Below are positions 17,421 to 27,196 of a stretch of DNA of 64,000 nt, one piece after another; the stretch's first letter is position 1, and each line of letters opens with the position of its first letter. Both the position numbers and the translations under genes were made by a program. The notes beneath the pieces are model-generated. The model was not told the DNA's origin and ran no database searches. It saw only the letters and a list, made by a program, of their open reading frames with translations. The stretch is from JBCBKL01 sp038521825. Lineage in GTDB: Bacteria; Pseudomonadota; Alphaproteobacteria; Rhodobacterales; Rhodobacteraceae. Where the stretch lies: positions 26,583 through 90,582 of the forward strand of contig JBCBKL010000019.1 of the NCBI GenBank assembly GCA_038521825.1. Direction: 5' to 3'.

Positions 17421-18110
17421 CTAACCCAAAGCATAACCCGCACCGCGCACTGTGCGCACCGGATCGCCGCCGCCGTGTTGAGTAAGCGCCTTGCGCAAAC
17501 GTCCGATATGAACGTCGACTGTCCGCGTATCGACATAGATGTCGCGGCCCCAGACACGGTCGAGCAGCTGCTCACGGCTCCAGACGCGGCCCGGCTTTTC
17601 CATGAACGTGCTCAGCAAGCGGAACTCGGTAGGCCCGAGCTTCAGCTCAGCCTCGCCGCGCGTAACCTTGTGGCTTTCCGCGTCGAGAATAATGTCTTCG
17701 AAATGCAGCCGTTGCCCGACGGTCGCCGGACGAACCCGGCGCAGCTGGCTACGGACCCGCGCCATCAGTTCGATCACGGAATACGGCTTGACGACGTAAT
17801 CGTCCGCACCGGTCTCGAGGCCTCGCACCTTGTCGACTTCCTCGGATCGCGCAGACAGCATAATCACGGGTATGCTACGCGTTTCGGGCCGGATCTTGAG
17901 ACGGCGACACACTTCGATGCCGCTGAGGTTTGGCATCATCCAGTCGAGCACGATGATGTCTGGCAAGTCCTCGTCCACCAGCAGCAAGGCTTCCTCGCCG
18001 TTCTGCGCGCGGCTTACGGAGAATCCTTCCGCTTCGAGATTGTATGCGAGTACCTCGCGTTGTGCCGGTTCATCCTCGACAACCAGAACCCGGGGCTGAT
18101 CGATGGACAT
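17421..18110 (-). CDS. phoB: Phosphate regulon response regulator PhoB
   Basis: A 229-residue OmpR-type regulator. The receiver domain (1-120) has the acidic pair ED near 12-13, the phosphoacceptor Asp at about 56 in IIVLDWMMP, and Lys near 105 in VVKPYS. The C-terminal winged helix (about 135-229) ends with RTVRGAGYALG, typical of PhoB. It activates Pho-box promoters on phosphate starvation, including the one at 23737-23754 that drives its own operon. It is the last gene of pstSCAB-phoU-phoB, 12 bp after phoU. Confidence 0.95.
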   Translation of the reverse strand: MSIDQPRVLVVEDEPAQREVLAYNLEAEGFSVSRAQNGEEALLLVDEDLPDIIVLDWMMPNLSGIEVCRRLKIRPETRSIPVIMLSARSEEVDKVRGLETGADDYVVKPYSVIELMARVRSQLRRVRPATVGQRLHFEDIILDAESHKVTRGEAELKLGPTEFRLLSTFMEKPGRVWSREQLLDRVWGRDIYVDTRTVDVHIGRLRKALTQHGGGDPVRTVRGAGYALG

Positions 18111-18122
18111 GCGTATTTGCTC

Positions 18123-18824
18123 CTAGGCTTGTAACGAGGTCTGATCGGCTTTGAGCCGCACGTCATCGGGTCGCTCGCCGCTGACGACGTACACGACCTG
18201 CTCGGCGATGGCAGTGACATGGTCGCCCATACGCTCCACGTTCTTTGCGATGAAATGCAGATGCATACACGCTGTGATATTGCGCGGATCTTCCATCATG
18301 AACGTCAGAAACTCGCGGAAGAGCGCATTATACATCTGGTCGACATCCCGGTCGCGGGAAATGACATCCACGGCCAGCTCGGCATCGCGCGCCACGTATG
18401 CGTCAAGCGCATCCTTGAGCATTCGCTCAACCTCACGCGCCATCCGGCGCAATGCGCCGGCGCTGTCGTTCACCGGAGCAAGTTGGGCCAGGACACTTGT
18501 ACGCTTGGCAAGGTTTTTCGCATAATCTCCAATGCGTTCCAGGTTGGCGCTAATTTTGATGATCGACAGGATCACTCGAAGATCGATGGCCGTTGGTGCG
18601 CGCAATGCGATGACCCGCGCAGCCTCTTCGTTGATCGTTTCTTCGAGCCCGTCGATGGCCTTGTCGGCGTGCCGCACCTTCTCGGCACGCTCTTCGTCAC
18701 GCTCTTCGAGGCTGACGGCCGCTTCCATGATCGCAGCCTCGACGAGACCGCCCATTTTCATGATCTGGGCTTGAATCGCCTCAAGATCCCGGTCGAAAGC
18801 CGATGCGATGTGTTGGTCGGTCAT
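18123..18824 (-). CDS. phoU: Phosphate signalling protein PhoU
   Basis: A 233-residue all-helical protein made of two PhoU repeats. Each repeat carries an acidic metal-binding segment, for example DKAIDGLEETINEE and DRDVDQMYNALFRE. PhoU links the state of the Pst transporter to PhoR and keeps the Pho regulon off in high phosphate. It lies between pstB (11-bp gap) and phoB. Confidence 0.95.
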   Translation of the reverse strand: MTDQHIASAFDRDLEAIQAQIMKMGGLVEAAIMEAAVSLEERDEERAEKVRHADKAIDGLEETINEEAARVIALRAPTAIDLRVILSIIKISANLERIGDYAKNLAKRTSVLAQLAPVNDSAGALRRMAREVERMLKDALDAYVARDAELAVDVISRDRDVDQMYNALFREFLTFMMEDPRNITACMHLHFIAKNVERMGDHVTAIAEQVVYVVSGERPDDVRLKADQTSLQA

Positions 18825-18835
18825 TTGTTTGTGCC

Positions 18836-19633
18836 TTACCCGATGCGTCCTGTGATATAGCTTTCGGTCCGTGGATCACTAGGATTTGTAAAGATCTGGC
18901 CGGTCTCGCCGTATTCCACGAGATTGCCGAGATGGAAGAACGCGGTCTTCTGGCTTACCCGTGCGGCTTGCTGCATCGAGTGCGTCACAATGACGACCGA
19001 ATAGTTTTCGCGCAACTCGTCAATCAGTTCCTCAACCTGGGCTGTGGCGATCGGGTCAAGCGCAGAACAGGGTTCGTCCATCAGCAGCACCTCTGGCTCC
19101 GTGGCGACGGCACGCGCGATGCAAAGGCGTTGCTGCTGGCCGCCGGAAAGACCGGTGCCCGGTGAATCAAGACGATCTTTGACTTCGTCCCAGATCGCAC
19201 CGCGACGCAGGGATTTCTCAACGATTTCATCGAGTTCGACCTTGTTCTTCGCCAAGCCGTGGATCCGGGGCCCGTAGGCCACGTTATCATATATCGATTT
19301 GGGAAACGGGTTCGGTTTCTGGAAGACCATGCCGACCTTCGCACGAAGCTGAACCGGATCCACCTGCTTGTCGTATATGTCCTCGTTGTCGATCAGAATG
19401 TCACCTTCGACACGGCATATGTCGATGGTATCGTTCATTCGGTTCAGACAGCGCAGGAATGTCGACTTGCCGCAGCCCGATGGACCGATAAAGGCCGTCA
19501 CCGTCTTGTCCTCGATGTCCACGTCGACATCCTTAATGGCGTGAGTGTCGCCGTAATAGACCTGCACCTTGCGTGCGGTGATTTTTACTTCCTCAGCGTC
19601 CACGTCGCGTTCCACAATTCTCATATCATTCAC
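18836..19633 (-). CDS. pstB: Phosphate ABC transporter ATP-binding protein PstB
   Basis: A 265-residue ABC ATPase. Walker A GPSGCGKS is at about 50-57, the signature LSGGQQQR and Walker [14 protein letters not shown] follow in order, and the switch His is in VTHSMQQA. The Cys in the P-loop and the CSALDP box are characteristic of PstB. It powers phosphate uptake through PstCA. There is a 12-bp gap to pstA upstream. Confidence 0.96.
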   Translation of the reverse strand: MNDMRIVERDVDAEEVKITARKVQVYYGDTHAIKDVDVDIEDKTVTAFIGPSGCGKSTFLRCLNRMNDTIDICRVEGDILIDNEDIYDKQVDPVQLRAKVGMVFQKPNPFPKSIYDNVAYGPRIHGLAKNKVELDEIVEKSLRRGAIWDEVKDRLDSPGTGLSGGQQQRLCIARAVATEPEVLLMDEPCSALDPIATAQVEELIDELRENYSVVIVTHSMQQAARVSQKTAFFHLGNLVEYGETGQIFTNPSDPRTESYITGRIG

Positions 19634-19645
19634 GGAGGTCTCTCC

Positions 19646-21013
19646 CTACCAGCGGCGTTCGAAGCGGCGCCGCAGGATCACGGCGATGGTGTTCATGCTG
19701 ATCAGAAAGATCAGCAGGATAATGATGCCCCCCCAAGCCCGCTCATAGTAGGCCGGGTCGGCACGTTTGGCCCATTCATAGATCTGGGCGGGCATGGCTG
19801 AGTTTGGATCAAGAAGCCCCGATGCAATACCATCAGGTGCGTTCGACGCGATAAATCCGACCATCCCGATCAAAAGCAGCGGTGCGGTTTCGCCCAGGGC
19901 CTGCGCCAACCCGATGATGGTGCCGGTCAGAATGCCGGGTGCGGCGAGTGGAAGGACATGGTGGAACACAGACTGCATCTTGGAGGCCCCTACCCCCAAT
20001 GCTGCATCCCGAATGGATGGCGGAACCGCCTTGAGCGATGCGCGCGTCGAGATGATGATCGTAGGCAAGGTCATAAGTGTCAGAACCAGCCCCCCCACCA
20101 GCGGGGCCGATTGTGGAAGGTGCATGAACTGTATGAACACTGCCAGACCAAGGATACCGAAGACGATCGAGGGCACCGCAGCAAGGTTCGAAATGTTTAC
20201 CTCGATCAAGTCAGTGAAGCGATTCTTGGGCGCAAATTCTTCCAAATAGATCGATGCGGCCACGCCGATGGGCAATGACAAGACCAAAACCACCAGCATC
20301 ATGAAGAATGAGCCCAGCATCGCCACACCTATGCCAGCAGCCTCTGCCCGGCTTTCGGACGCGTCGGCCCCGGTAATGAAGGCCATGTTAAAGGTCTTGC
20401 GAACGACTCCTTCTTCGCGGAGCGCATCTACCAGATCGAGGTGTTCGGCGTCGATGTTCTTGTCCCGCGCAACGTCTTCGCGTTTCACCCGGCCCTTGAG
20501 ATAGCCGTCAACGCGGCTTGAGGCGAGCAGACGAAAGTCGACCGTTTCACCGATCAGATCGGGGTCCGCGATTACCTTATCGCGGACTTGCGCCGCTGCC
20601 GAGGCCGAGATCAGCGCCTTCATGTCGCCCCGCTTTTCCAGCGGCGTTTCGATGCCCGCATCCTGAACCTGCTTCAGTACAGCCTCTTGGATCAGAGGCG
20701 TGTAGCCGAAGGTCGAGACCTTCTTGATGTCTTCGACGTCGCGATTGCCGTTCTTGTCCAGTTTCTCAGGGTCGAGATATACGGGAACATTGAGGAACGT
20801 TTGCTGGAACGCGCCCGTGCCGCTTGAGATGATCGAAACAAGCAGTACGACCAGAAAAAAGATCCCTATGCTGATCCCGGCGATCCCGTACATCCGAAAC
20901 CGTGTTTCGGCTGCCTGCCGCTTTTGGGTCCGGGCATCGGCGGCGATTAGTGAAACGGCCTGACGTCGCTTTTCGGGCTCGGCAGAAGAGGGAGAGATGG
21001 TCGCGTCGGTCAT
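19646..21013 (-). CDS. pstA: Phosphate ABC transporter permease PstA (with enlarged N-terminal region)
   Basis: A 455-residue permease, longer than the roughly 300 residues of E. coli PstA. After a first membrane helix (about 43-65) it has a periplasmic domain of some 170 residues, as seen in alphaproteobacterial PstA proteins with the DUF3333 region. Five further helices follow, with the EAA loop (RDAALGVGASKMQSVFHHVLP). The start overlaps the pstC stop by 4 bp (ATGA). Confidence 0.94.
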   Translation of the reverse strand: MTDATISPSSAEPEKRRQAVSLIAADARTQKRQAAETRFRMYGIAGISIGIFFLVVLLVSIISSGTGAFQQTFLNVPVYLDPEKLDKNGNRDVEDIKKVSTFGYTPLIQEAVLKQVQDAGIETPLEKRGDMKALISASAAAQVRDKVIADPDLIGETVDFRLLASSRVDGYLKGRVKREDVARDKNIDAEHLDLVDALREEGVVRKTFNMAFITGADASESRAEAAGIGVAMLGSFFMMLVVLVLSLPIGVAASIYLEEFAPKNRFTDLIEVNISNLAAVPSIVFGILGLAVFIQFMHLPQSAPLVGGLVLTLMTLPTIIISTRASLKAVPPSIRDAALGVGASKMQSVFHHVLPLAAPGILTGTIIGLAQALGETAPLLLIGMVGFIASNAPDGIASGLLDPNSAMPAQIYEWAKRADPAYYERAWGGIIILLIFLISMNTIAVILRRRFERRW

Positions 21014-22482
21014 TCATACTGCTCCCGATATTTGCGCACGATATAGAGCGCGAAGACGTTCAGCCCGAGTGTGAGCACGAAGAGCGTGATGCCCAATGCG
21101 AAGGCCACCAGCGCTTCGGGTGAGGCAAAGTCGGAGTCACCGGTCAGCTGCGACACAATTTTGGCAGTCACCGTCGTCATGGCCTCGAAGGGGTTGAGCG
21201 ACAGGCGGGCGGCCGCCCCTGCCCCAAGGACCACAATCATCGTTTCGCCAATCGCCCGCGATGCCGCCAAGAGGATCGCACCGACAATGCCGGGCAAGGC
21301 GGCCGGCAACACCACCTGTTTGATCGTTTCGGATTGGGTCGCGCCCAGCCCGTACGAGCCATCCCGCATCGCCTGCGGCACGGCATTGATGATGTCGTCC
21401 GACAATGAGCTTACGAATGGGATCAGCATGATGCCCATGGCGATCCCGGCTGTCATCACCGACCGACCGCCCCCCATCCAGCCAAGCCCGTCACTGCCGA
21501 AGACCGACATCAAGAGCGGACCAATGGTCAGCAGCGCAAAGAGACCGTAAACGATGGTCGGGATCCCGGCGAGGATTTCGAGCAGCGGCTTGGCAAAGCC
21601 GCGCACGCGCGGGCTGGCATATTCGGCGAGGTAGATCGCTGAAAAGAGGCCAATCGGCACGGCAACCAGCAGGGCGACGATCGAGATATAGATCGTACCC
21701 CAGAGAAGCGGCAGAATACCAAGGCTGGACGCGCCGCCACGTCCAGAAAAGCTCGGGGCCCATTCCAGTAGTGTGAAGAAGTCGGCCGCAGGATAAAGGC
21801 GGAAGAATTCGACGGTATTGAAGATCAGCGACAGGATAATGCCGATCGTGGTCAGGATGGCGACCGAGGCGGCGGCGATCAGGATGGCCAGAATGCCTTG
21901 CTCGACCACGTTGCGCGCGCGGAAATCACGACCGCTTTGCAGAACGCCCCAGGCACAACCCCCAAGAGCGACAGCGATCACCGCAATTGTCATGAGCAGG
22001 TTAGAGGTGCCACTCATCTGCCTGTGGGCCTGCGCGGCCCGAAGGACCGGCTGCGTGATCTGGTTGGTCACGACTTGACCCGCGGCTTTGAGGCGCGCCG
22101 TCATGTCGGTGAAGTCTGCCCGCCCATTGCGCGCCGTGTCCTCGTCGATGAAACCGCGTTCGACAGCGCTCGACAATCCGTTGGAAGCGCGGCGAACCTC
22201 GGCCATCACGAGGCCGATATTCGAACCTTCGGCGATCTCAGCTTCTGGGATCATCTGGGCAATGCGGCTCTCGATCACCAGTGGCTGCGCCAGCATCCAT
22301 ATGACCATCAGGCCAAGGGCCGGCACGACCCCTTTGAGGAAGGCGTTCGAGCCATAGTAAACCGGTAGAGAGTGCAAGCTACGGCTGTCGTTACCCGCAC
22401 TGGCCAATGCCCTTTGTCGACCAAGGACAAAGCTTACGGCTGAAATCGCGAGAACGATCACGGTAAGCCAGAAAACAGGCAT
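21010..22482 (-). CDS. pstC: Phosphate ABC transporter permease PstC (with enlarged N-terminal region)
   Basis: A 490-residue inner-membrane permease. The N-terminal part holds extra hydrophobic segments (about 3-20, 50-68 and 165-185) and a helical soluble stretch, followed by the standard core with the EAA loop (RDGSYGLGATQSETIKQVVLP). Its larger size than E. coli PstC parallels the enlarged PstA. A GC-rich hairpin lies between it and pstS, which probably sets a lower expression level for the membrane part. Confidence 0.94.
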   Translation of the reverse strand: MPVFWLTVIVLAISAVSFVLGRQRALASAGNDSRSLHSLPVYYGSNAFLKGVVPALGLMVIWMLAQPLVIESRIAQMIPEAEIAEGSNIGLVMAEVRRASNGLSSAVERGFIDEDTARNGRADFTDMTARLKAAGQVVTNQITQPVLRAAQAHRQMSGTSNLLMTIAVIAVALGGCAWGVLQSGRDFRARNVVEQGILAILIAAASVAILTTIGIILSLIFNTVEFFRLYPAADFFTLLEWAPSFSGRGGASSLGILPLLWGTIYISIVALLVAVPIGLFSAIYLAEYASPRVRGFAKPLLEILAGIPTIVYGLFALLTIGPLLMSVFGSDGLGWMGGGRSVMTAGIAMGIMLIPFVSSLSDDIINAVPQAMRDGSYGLGATQSETIKQVVLPAALPGIVGAILLAASRAIGETMIVVLGAGAAARLSLNPFEAMTTVTAKIVSQLTGDSDFASPEALVAFALGITLFVLTLGLNVFALYIVRKYREQYE

Positions 22483-22523
22483 TTTGCCCCCAATTATTGC
22501 CAGATTTTAGACCGCCAGGTTCC

Positions 22524-22558
22524 GGTGGCGGGCGGCGCTTTCGCAGCCGCCTGCCACC
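22524..22558 (-). terminator. Intercistronic hairpin between pstS and pstC
   Basis: A 13-bp stem (GGTGGCGGGCGGC with GCCGCCTGCCACC, one G-U type position) closes a 9-base loop. There is no T-run after it on the coding strand. This fits a partial terminator or an RNA-stabilising 3' structure that raises pstS message over pstCAB-phoUB. Confidence 0.6.
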
Positions 22559-22598
22559 CTACTTTTGTGGGCTGTGATAGCCAGTTGCCCTAAGGCAA

Positions 22599-23639
22599 TT
22601 AGCTGCTGCCGCCCATTGTCTGTTCGCCGGAAACGGCGTCTTGTGTTTGGCTCAGCTCAGGATCCGAAACCAGGCCATAGGCGGCCAGAGGGCCGTCGGG
22701 ACCAGCGATCTCGTCCGAGATGAAGAACTCAGCATATTCCTTAAGACCTGGAATCACGCCGATGTGTGCCTTCTTGATGTAGAAGTACAGCGGACGCGAA
22801 ACCGGATACTCGCCGGCGGCGATTGTCTCGGTTGTCGGCTCAACGCCCGACATTGTCGCAACTTTCAGCTTGTCGGTGTTGTTCTCGTAGAATGCGAGGC
22901 CGAAGACACCGATACCGTTAGTGTTGGCGTCGATCGATGCCAGCGTCTCGGTGTAGTCACCGTCGATGTCGACCGAACGACCGTCGGTGCGAACCTCGAG
23001 GCAAGCGTCCTCCGCATCGTCTTCCGACATGCCGCCAGCCATCATGGCTTCCATGGCGCCTGTCGCTTCACAACCGGCCGCGATTACTTTTTCTTCAAAC
23101 ACTTCGCGCGTGCCGTGCTTGGTGCCCGGGATGAACGCCAGGATGTCCGATGCGGGCAGGTCGCTGTTGAAGTCCGCCCACTGAGTATGCGGGTTGTCGA
23201 CCAGTGCGCCGTCAACCATGACTTTCGGTGCCAAAGCGTTGAAGATGTCGGATGGTGTAAACGCGTTGTATGCAGGGCCGTCGATTTGCGAAGCAAACAC
23301 GATGCCGTCATAGCCGATGCGGACTTCGATGATGTCGGTCACGCCAGCTTCGGCACATGCCTTGATCTCTTTTTCACGGATTTTGCGGGACGCGTTCGCG
23401 ATGTCGGTGTGCTCGGTGCCAACGCCCTGGCAGAAGCGCTTGAGGCCAGCTGACGAACCGCCGGATTCCACGACCGGTGTCGGGAAGTCGAAGTTTTCGC
23501 CGAATGCTTCCGCAACGATCGAAGCGTAGGGCAGAACGGTCGAAGAACCTGCTACCTGAACCTGATCACGCGCGGATGCAGCTGTTGCCGCAACGGCAGC
23601 AATCGCCACAGCCGATGTGGTGAGTTTCACAAACGACAT
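22599..23639 (-). CDS. pstS: Phosphate ABC transporter substrate-binding protein PstS
   Basis: A 346-residue periplasmic protein. The signal peptide MSFVKLTTSAVAIAAVAATA ends at an A-S-A site near 23. The mature N terminus QVQVAGSSTVLPYA carries the phosphate-binding GSSTV loop, and SGGSSAGLKRFCQG the second loop. The start at 23639 has a clear AGGAGA ribosome site; the upstream ATG at 23702 is rejected. It is the first gene of the Pho-box-driven operon. Confidence 0.95.
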   Translation of the reverse strand: MSFVKLTTSAVAIAAVAATAASARDQVQVAGSSTVLPYASIVAEAFGENFDFPTPVVESGGSSAGLKRFCQGVGTEHTDIANASRKIREKEIKACAEAGVTDIIEVRIGYDGIVFASQIDGPAYNAFTPSDIFNALAPKVMVDGALVDNPHTQWADFNSDLPASDILAFIPGTKHGTREVFEEKVIAAGCEATGAMEAMMAGGMSEDDAEDACLEVRTDGRSVDIDGDYTETLASIDANTNGIGVFGLAFYENNTDKLKVATMSGVEPTTETIAAGEYPVSRPLYFYIKKAHIGVIPGLKEYAEFFISDEIAGPDGPLAAYGLVSDPELSQTQDAVSGEQTMGGSS

Positions 23640-23736
23640 GAATGTCTCCTGTCTGAACATTTTTTTGGATGATCCCCCCCATGAGGACCTTGAGCCCTTC
23701 ACTAGGCCGGGCGCGCGATGCTTTTGTGTACTTTTG

Positions 23737-23754
23737 GTAACAGTTTTATGACAG
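23737..23754 (-). promoter_or_regulatory. Pho box upstream of pstS
   Basis: On the minus strand the site reads CTGTCATAAAACTGTTAC, two 7-bp direct repeats 4 bp apart. It differs at one base from the classic consensus CTGTCAT-N4-CTGTCAC. It lies about 98 bp upstream of the pstS start and 20 bp downstream of the phoR stop. PhoB binding here would activate the whole pst-phoU-phoB operon. Confidence 0.85.
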
Positions 23755-23773
23755 TCCAGCAGGTGCCGTCGGG

Positions 23774-24835
23774 TCAGATTGAGAAACGGTTAATCGGCAG
23801 AATGACAGTGAAGGTCGCACCCTCGCCCACATCGCTTTCGACCCTCAGCCGTCCCCTGTGCCGGTTGATGATATGTTTCACGATTGCCAGCCCCAGCCCG
23901 GTCCCGCCCAAGGCCCGGCTTCGGTGATCATCGGCCCGATAGAAACGTTCAGTCAAACGAGGCAGATGCACCGGGTCGATGCCCGGCCCGTAATCTATGA
24001 CCTGCACTCTTACCCCTGGTGATCGCAGGGCCGGCTCGCGCTCGCTGGCGGTCAGGCGAACGGTCACGCGCTCACCCGACGACCCATACTTGATCGCGTT
24101 CTCGATCAGGTTCGTGAACACCTGTGTCAGCTGGTCGGGGTCGCCGATCATCTCGACCTCGTGATGTGCGAAATCGGGTTCGATAGTGACGTTGGCCTCG
24201 TCCGCAAGCGGCCGGATCGAACGGAAGACCGAATCAAGAATATCGGTTAGAACGACCCGCTCGGTGGGCCGCACCCGCTCATCGCCTTCCACCCGGCTGA
24301 GAGACAAAAGATCGCCGACCAGCCGGTTCATCCGCTCCGCCTCGCCGCGCATGATGTCGAGGAAGCGGATCGCGGCATCCGGGTCGCTCCGCGCGGGGCC
24401 GCGCAGCGTTTCGATAAAGCCCATAAGCGCCGTCAACGGCGTACGAAGTTCGTGGCTGACATTGGCGACAAAATCCCGCCGCATCTGCCCGGCCTGTTCG
24501 ACATGGCTGACATCCTCAAAGCACAGAACCACCGCGCCAGCGTCCTGCTGGCCGACACCCTGCACGCTTCGGCAGCTCACCCGATAGGTCGTATCCTGAA
24601 CGCCGTCATTCGACAGGAATTGCGTCTGTCGCCGCGCACCATCCTGCAGGCAGGCTTCGACCATATCCAGAACACCGGGCTGGCGCAGCATCGTGACGTA
24701 GTTGCGGTTCAGGATCTGTTGGCCCAGCAGCGTAAGCGCGTCCGGATTTGCCGCGATGATCCTCTCGCTTGCATCAATGGCGAGGGATGGCAGCGGTATC
24801 GCGCCAAGCATCGACTGAAGGGTCTCGTCGCTCAT
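23774..24835 (-). CDS. phoR: Phosphate regulon sensor histidine kinase PhoR (no membrane segment)
   Basis: A 353-residue kinase. A PAS domain covers about 8-110, then come the H-box VSHELRTPL with the phosphoacceptor His at about 128, the N-box NLIENAIKYG, and the DYGPGI and GTGLGLAIVKHI nucleotide-binding loops. No N-terminal transmembrane helix is visible, unlike E. coli PhoR, so it is probably a soluble or peripherally attached kinase reading PstSCAB-PhoU. Position and similarity give the name. It lies 8 bp after the PLP lyase gene and outside the Pho-box operon. Confidence 0.88.
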   Translation of the reverse strand: MSDETLQSMLGAIPLPSLAIDASERIIAANPDALTLLGQQILNRNYVTMLRQPGVLDMVEACLQDGARRQTQFLSNDGVQDTTYRVSCRSVQGVGQQDAGAVVLCFEDVSHVEQAGQMRRDFVANVSHELRTPLTALMGFIETLRGPARSDPDAAIRFLDIMRGEAERMNRLVGDLLSLSRVEGDERVRPTERVVLTDILDSVFRSIRPLADEANVTIEPDFAHHEVEMIGDPDQLTQVFTNLIENAIKYGSSGERVTVRLTASEREPALRSPGVRVQVIDYGPGIDPVHLPRLTERFYRADDHRSRALGGTGLGLAIVKHIINRHRGRLRVESDVGEGATFTVILPINRFSI

Positions 24836-24843
24836 GGCGCTTG

Positions 24844-26034
24844 CTACCTGGACGAGGCCGCGTCAAGCGCGGTAGCAAAGACATCGCACAGCGCATCCGG
24901 GTCTTCCAACCCGACCGACACGCGAAAGAACCCCTCGCTCATCCCCAGTTTCGCCCGTTCTTCCGGGCTGAGTGCACGGTGAGAAGACGATGCCGGATGC
25001 GACAGCGTGGTGCCGACGTCCCCCAGCGTGGGGGCAAAACTCAACGCCTCGGCCGCTCGGGTAAAGGCATTGGCCGCCGCCCTGCCCCCTGCGATCTCGA
25101 AGCTGACCATATTGCAAAAGCGGTCACCCAGCAGCGCCTTTGCGCGGCTGTGATCAGGATGTGCGGGAAGTCCGGGATAGATAACACGCTGAACTTGATC
25201 GTTGTCTGACAGTTCCTTGGCCAGCCGCGCCGCAGTGGCCTGCGCGCGCTCGAACCGCAGATCAAAGCTGAGCATGCCGCGTTCGGCCAGCCAGCAGTCA
25301 AATGGGCTGGGCGTCATGCCTGTGGTCACGGCAAAAACCCGCATCCGGTCGGCGAGGCCCGCATCCCGCGCGGCGACATAGCCCAGCATGACGTCGGAAT
25401 GACCGGCAAGCAGTTTGGTGATTGAGTGGATGATAATATCGGCGCCATGCGCAAATGGTTTGAAGGCCGCCGGCGTGGTAAAGGTGTTGTCGATAGCCAG
25501 CAGAACGCCCCGTTCTTTGGCCAGAGCGGCAAGGCCCGCAATATCCGCGACCCGCAACGTCGGGTTCGACACGACTTCGACGAGGATAAGTTTGGTTTCC
25601 GGACGGATCGCGTCGCCAACGGCCTGAACATCACCGGCATCGACTAAAGACGTGGCAATGCCCAGACGCGGCAGATCCTCGGCCATCATCCGCAGGGATC
25701 GGCCATAAAGCTGATTGCCACCGATCACGTGATCGCCGCTTTGAAGCAACCCCAGCAACACGGAAGAGACAGCCGCCATGCCGCTGGACGTGATGAGGCC
25801 CGGCTTGGGCGCATCCTCCATCCGGTCGATCATCGCGGCCACCACATCCGCATTGGGATGTCCTTCGCGGCTATATGTATAGCCTTGCAGCCCACCCTCA
25901 TACTGAGCGTCCAGCATATCCGGCGTGTCGCTTGCATAAACCACTGCCGGGCTGAGCGGTGTGACAACCGGATGGCTGGCACTCGCGGGCAAGGGCGTGG
26001 GTCTCATCAGCGAACCGCGGGCATTCTTCTTCAT
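24844..26034 (-). CDS. PLP-dependent Cys/Met metabolism enzyme (cystathionine beta-lyase / gamma-synthase family)
   Basis: A 396-residue fold type I transsulfuration enzyme. It has the YTYSRE segment (about 52-57) that contacts phosphate across the dimer, SSGMAAVSS near 83-91, and the PLP lysine at about 207 in HSITKLLAGHSD. Substrate choice between cystathionine lyase, methionine gamma-lyase and sulfhydrylase cannot be read from these motifs. The start overlaps the preceding carbonic anhydrase stop by one base, so it belongs to the yicC-gmk operon. Confidence 0.87.
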   Translation of the reverse strand: MKKNARGSLMRPTPLPASASHPVVTPLSPAVVYASDTPDMLDAQYEGGLQGYTYSREGHPNADVVAAMIDRMEDAPKPGLITSSGMAAVSSVLLGLLQSGDHVIGGNQLYGRSLRMMAEDLPRLGIATSLVDAGDVQAVGDAIRPETKLILVEVVSNPTLRVADIAGLAALAKERGVLLAIDNTFTTPAAFKPFAHGADIIIHSITKLLAGHSDVMLGYVAARDAGLADRMRVFAVTTGMTPSPFDCWLAERGMLSFDLRFERAQATAARLAKELSDNDQVQRVIYPGLPAHPDHSRAKALLGDRFCNMVSFEIAGGRAAANAFTRAAEALSFAPTLGDVGTTLSHPASSSHRALSPEERAKLGMSEGFFRVSVGLEDPDALCDVFATALDAASSR

Positions 26035-26555
26035 TAAAGCGCCCTTAGCTGCTCGCGAAACTTGCGCATGTTGTCCTGGTAATGCAGGGCCGAGGCTTCG
26101 AGTGCGCTGAACGCCTGCTTGTCAAGTTCCCGAACGACCCGGCCCGGCGCGCCCATGACCAGGCTTCCGTCGGGTATCTCCTTATTCTCGGTGATGAGCG
26201 CCCCCGCCCCGATCAGGCAGTTCTTGCCCACCTTCGCGCCATTCAGAACCGTCGCGCCCATTCCGATTAACGAGTTGTCCCCGATCGTACACCCGTGAAG
26301 CATCGCCTTGTGCCCGATGGTGCAGTTCTTGCCAATGGTCAGCGGATAGCCCGCATCGATATGCATGACTGTGTTTTCCTGCACATTGGTGCCCGCGCCG
26401 ATCCGGATTATTTCGTGATCCGCTCGGATCGTGCAGCCAAACCAGACGCTCGCGCCCTCTTCCAAAACGACCTTGCCGATCAGGTTCGCATCCGGGGCGA
26501 CCCATGTATCCGCATGGATTTGCGGCGCGTCCGCGCCAAGAGCATAGACGGTCAT
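26034..26555 (-). CDS. Gamma-class carbonic anhydrase family protein (hexapeptide-repeat trimer)
   Basis: A 173-residue left-handed beta-helix protein built of hexapeptide repeats. The three zinc ligands of the family are present: His at about 65 (VMHIDAG), 82 (IGHKAM) and 87 (MLHGCT). The C-terminal helix packs the trimer. Many bacterial members (PaaY, YrdA) have uncertain activity, so carbonic anhydrase function is not certain. It overlaps gmk (ATGA) and the next gene. Confidence 0.9.
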   Translation of the reverse strand: MTVYALGADAPQIHADTWVAPDANLIGKVVLEEGASVWFGCTIRADHEIIRIGAGTNVQENTVMHIDAGYPLTIGKNCTIGHKAMLHGCTIGDNSLIGMGATVLNGAKVGKNCLIGAGALITENKEIPDGSLVMGAPGRVVRELDKQAFSALEASALHYQDNMRKFREQLRAL

Positions 26556-27193
26556 GTCACGTCCTCGAATTCTGTGTGCAAGCTGCGCACGTGGTCGTTC
26601 AGATCGAGTTGCTGGAGGCGCCGAAGCCGGGTCGCCTCGATGATCGTTTTCAGCTGCGCTTCGGTTTGGTTCAGATCGTCGTTCACCAGCACAAAATCGT
26701 ACCCATCCCAGTGACTGATTTCATCCCAGCTCTTCTGCATCCGCCGTGCGATCGTGGCGTCGTCGTCCTGCCCGCGGGTTTCTAGACGGCGGCGAAGTTC
26801 GTGAATCGACGGCGGCAACAGGAAGATCGAAAGGGTGTGCTGACCCATTGAGGAATTCCGGATCTGCTGCGCTCCTTGCCAATCGATATCGAACAGGACA
26901 TCGTGGCCGGCTTCGATTGCTTTGCGCACCGGCTCTTCGGGCGAGCCGTAGAAGTGGCCGAAGACGTAAGCGTGTTCCAGCATCTTCGAATCCGCGACCT
27001 GGGATTTGAATTCCGTATTTGTCGTAAAGTGGTAGTCTTTTCCATCCACTTCCCCCGGCCGGGCCGCTCGGGTCGTGGCCGAGACTGAGAAGACGATGTT
27101 TGGATCCCATTCCCGCAAGCGTCGGGCCAGCGTGCTTTTGCCCGCGCCCGAAGGCGAACTGAGGATGATAAGAAGGCCCCGGCGCTTGGTCAT
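26552..27193 (-). CDS. gmk: Guanylate kinase
   Basis: A 213-residue kinase that phosphorylates GMP to GDP. The P-loop is [10 protein letters not shown] (about 12-21). The GMP-binding region includes [17 protein letters not shown] and [13 protein letters not shown], and the lid region has [18 protein letters not shown]. The start has a GGAG site; it lies 3 bp after yicC, a gene pair common in proteobacteria. Confidence 0.96.
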   Translation of the reverse strand: MTKRRGLLIILSSPSGAGKSTLARRLREWDPNIVFSVSATTRAARPGEVDGKDYHFTTNTEFKSQVADSKMLEHAYVFGHFYGSPEEPVRKAIEAGHDVLFDIDWQGAQQIRNSSMGQHTLSIFLLPPSIHELRRRLETRGQDDDATIARRMQKSWDEISHWDGYDFVLVNDDLNQTEAQLKTIIEATRLRRLQQLDLNDHVRSLHTEFEDVT

Positions 27194-27196
27194 GCC

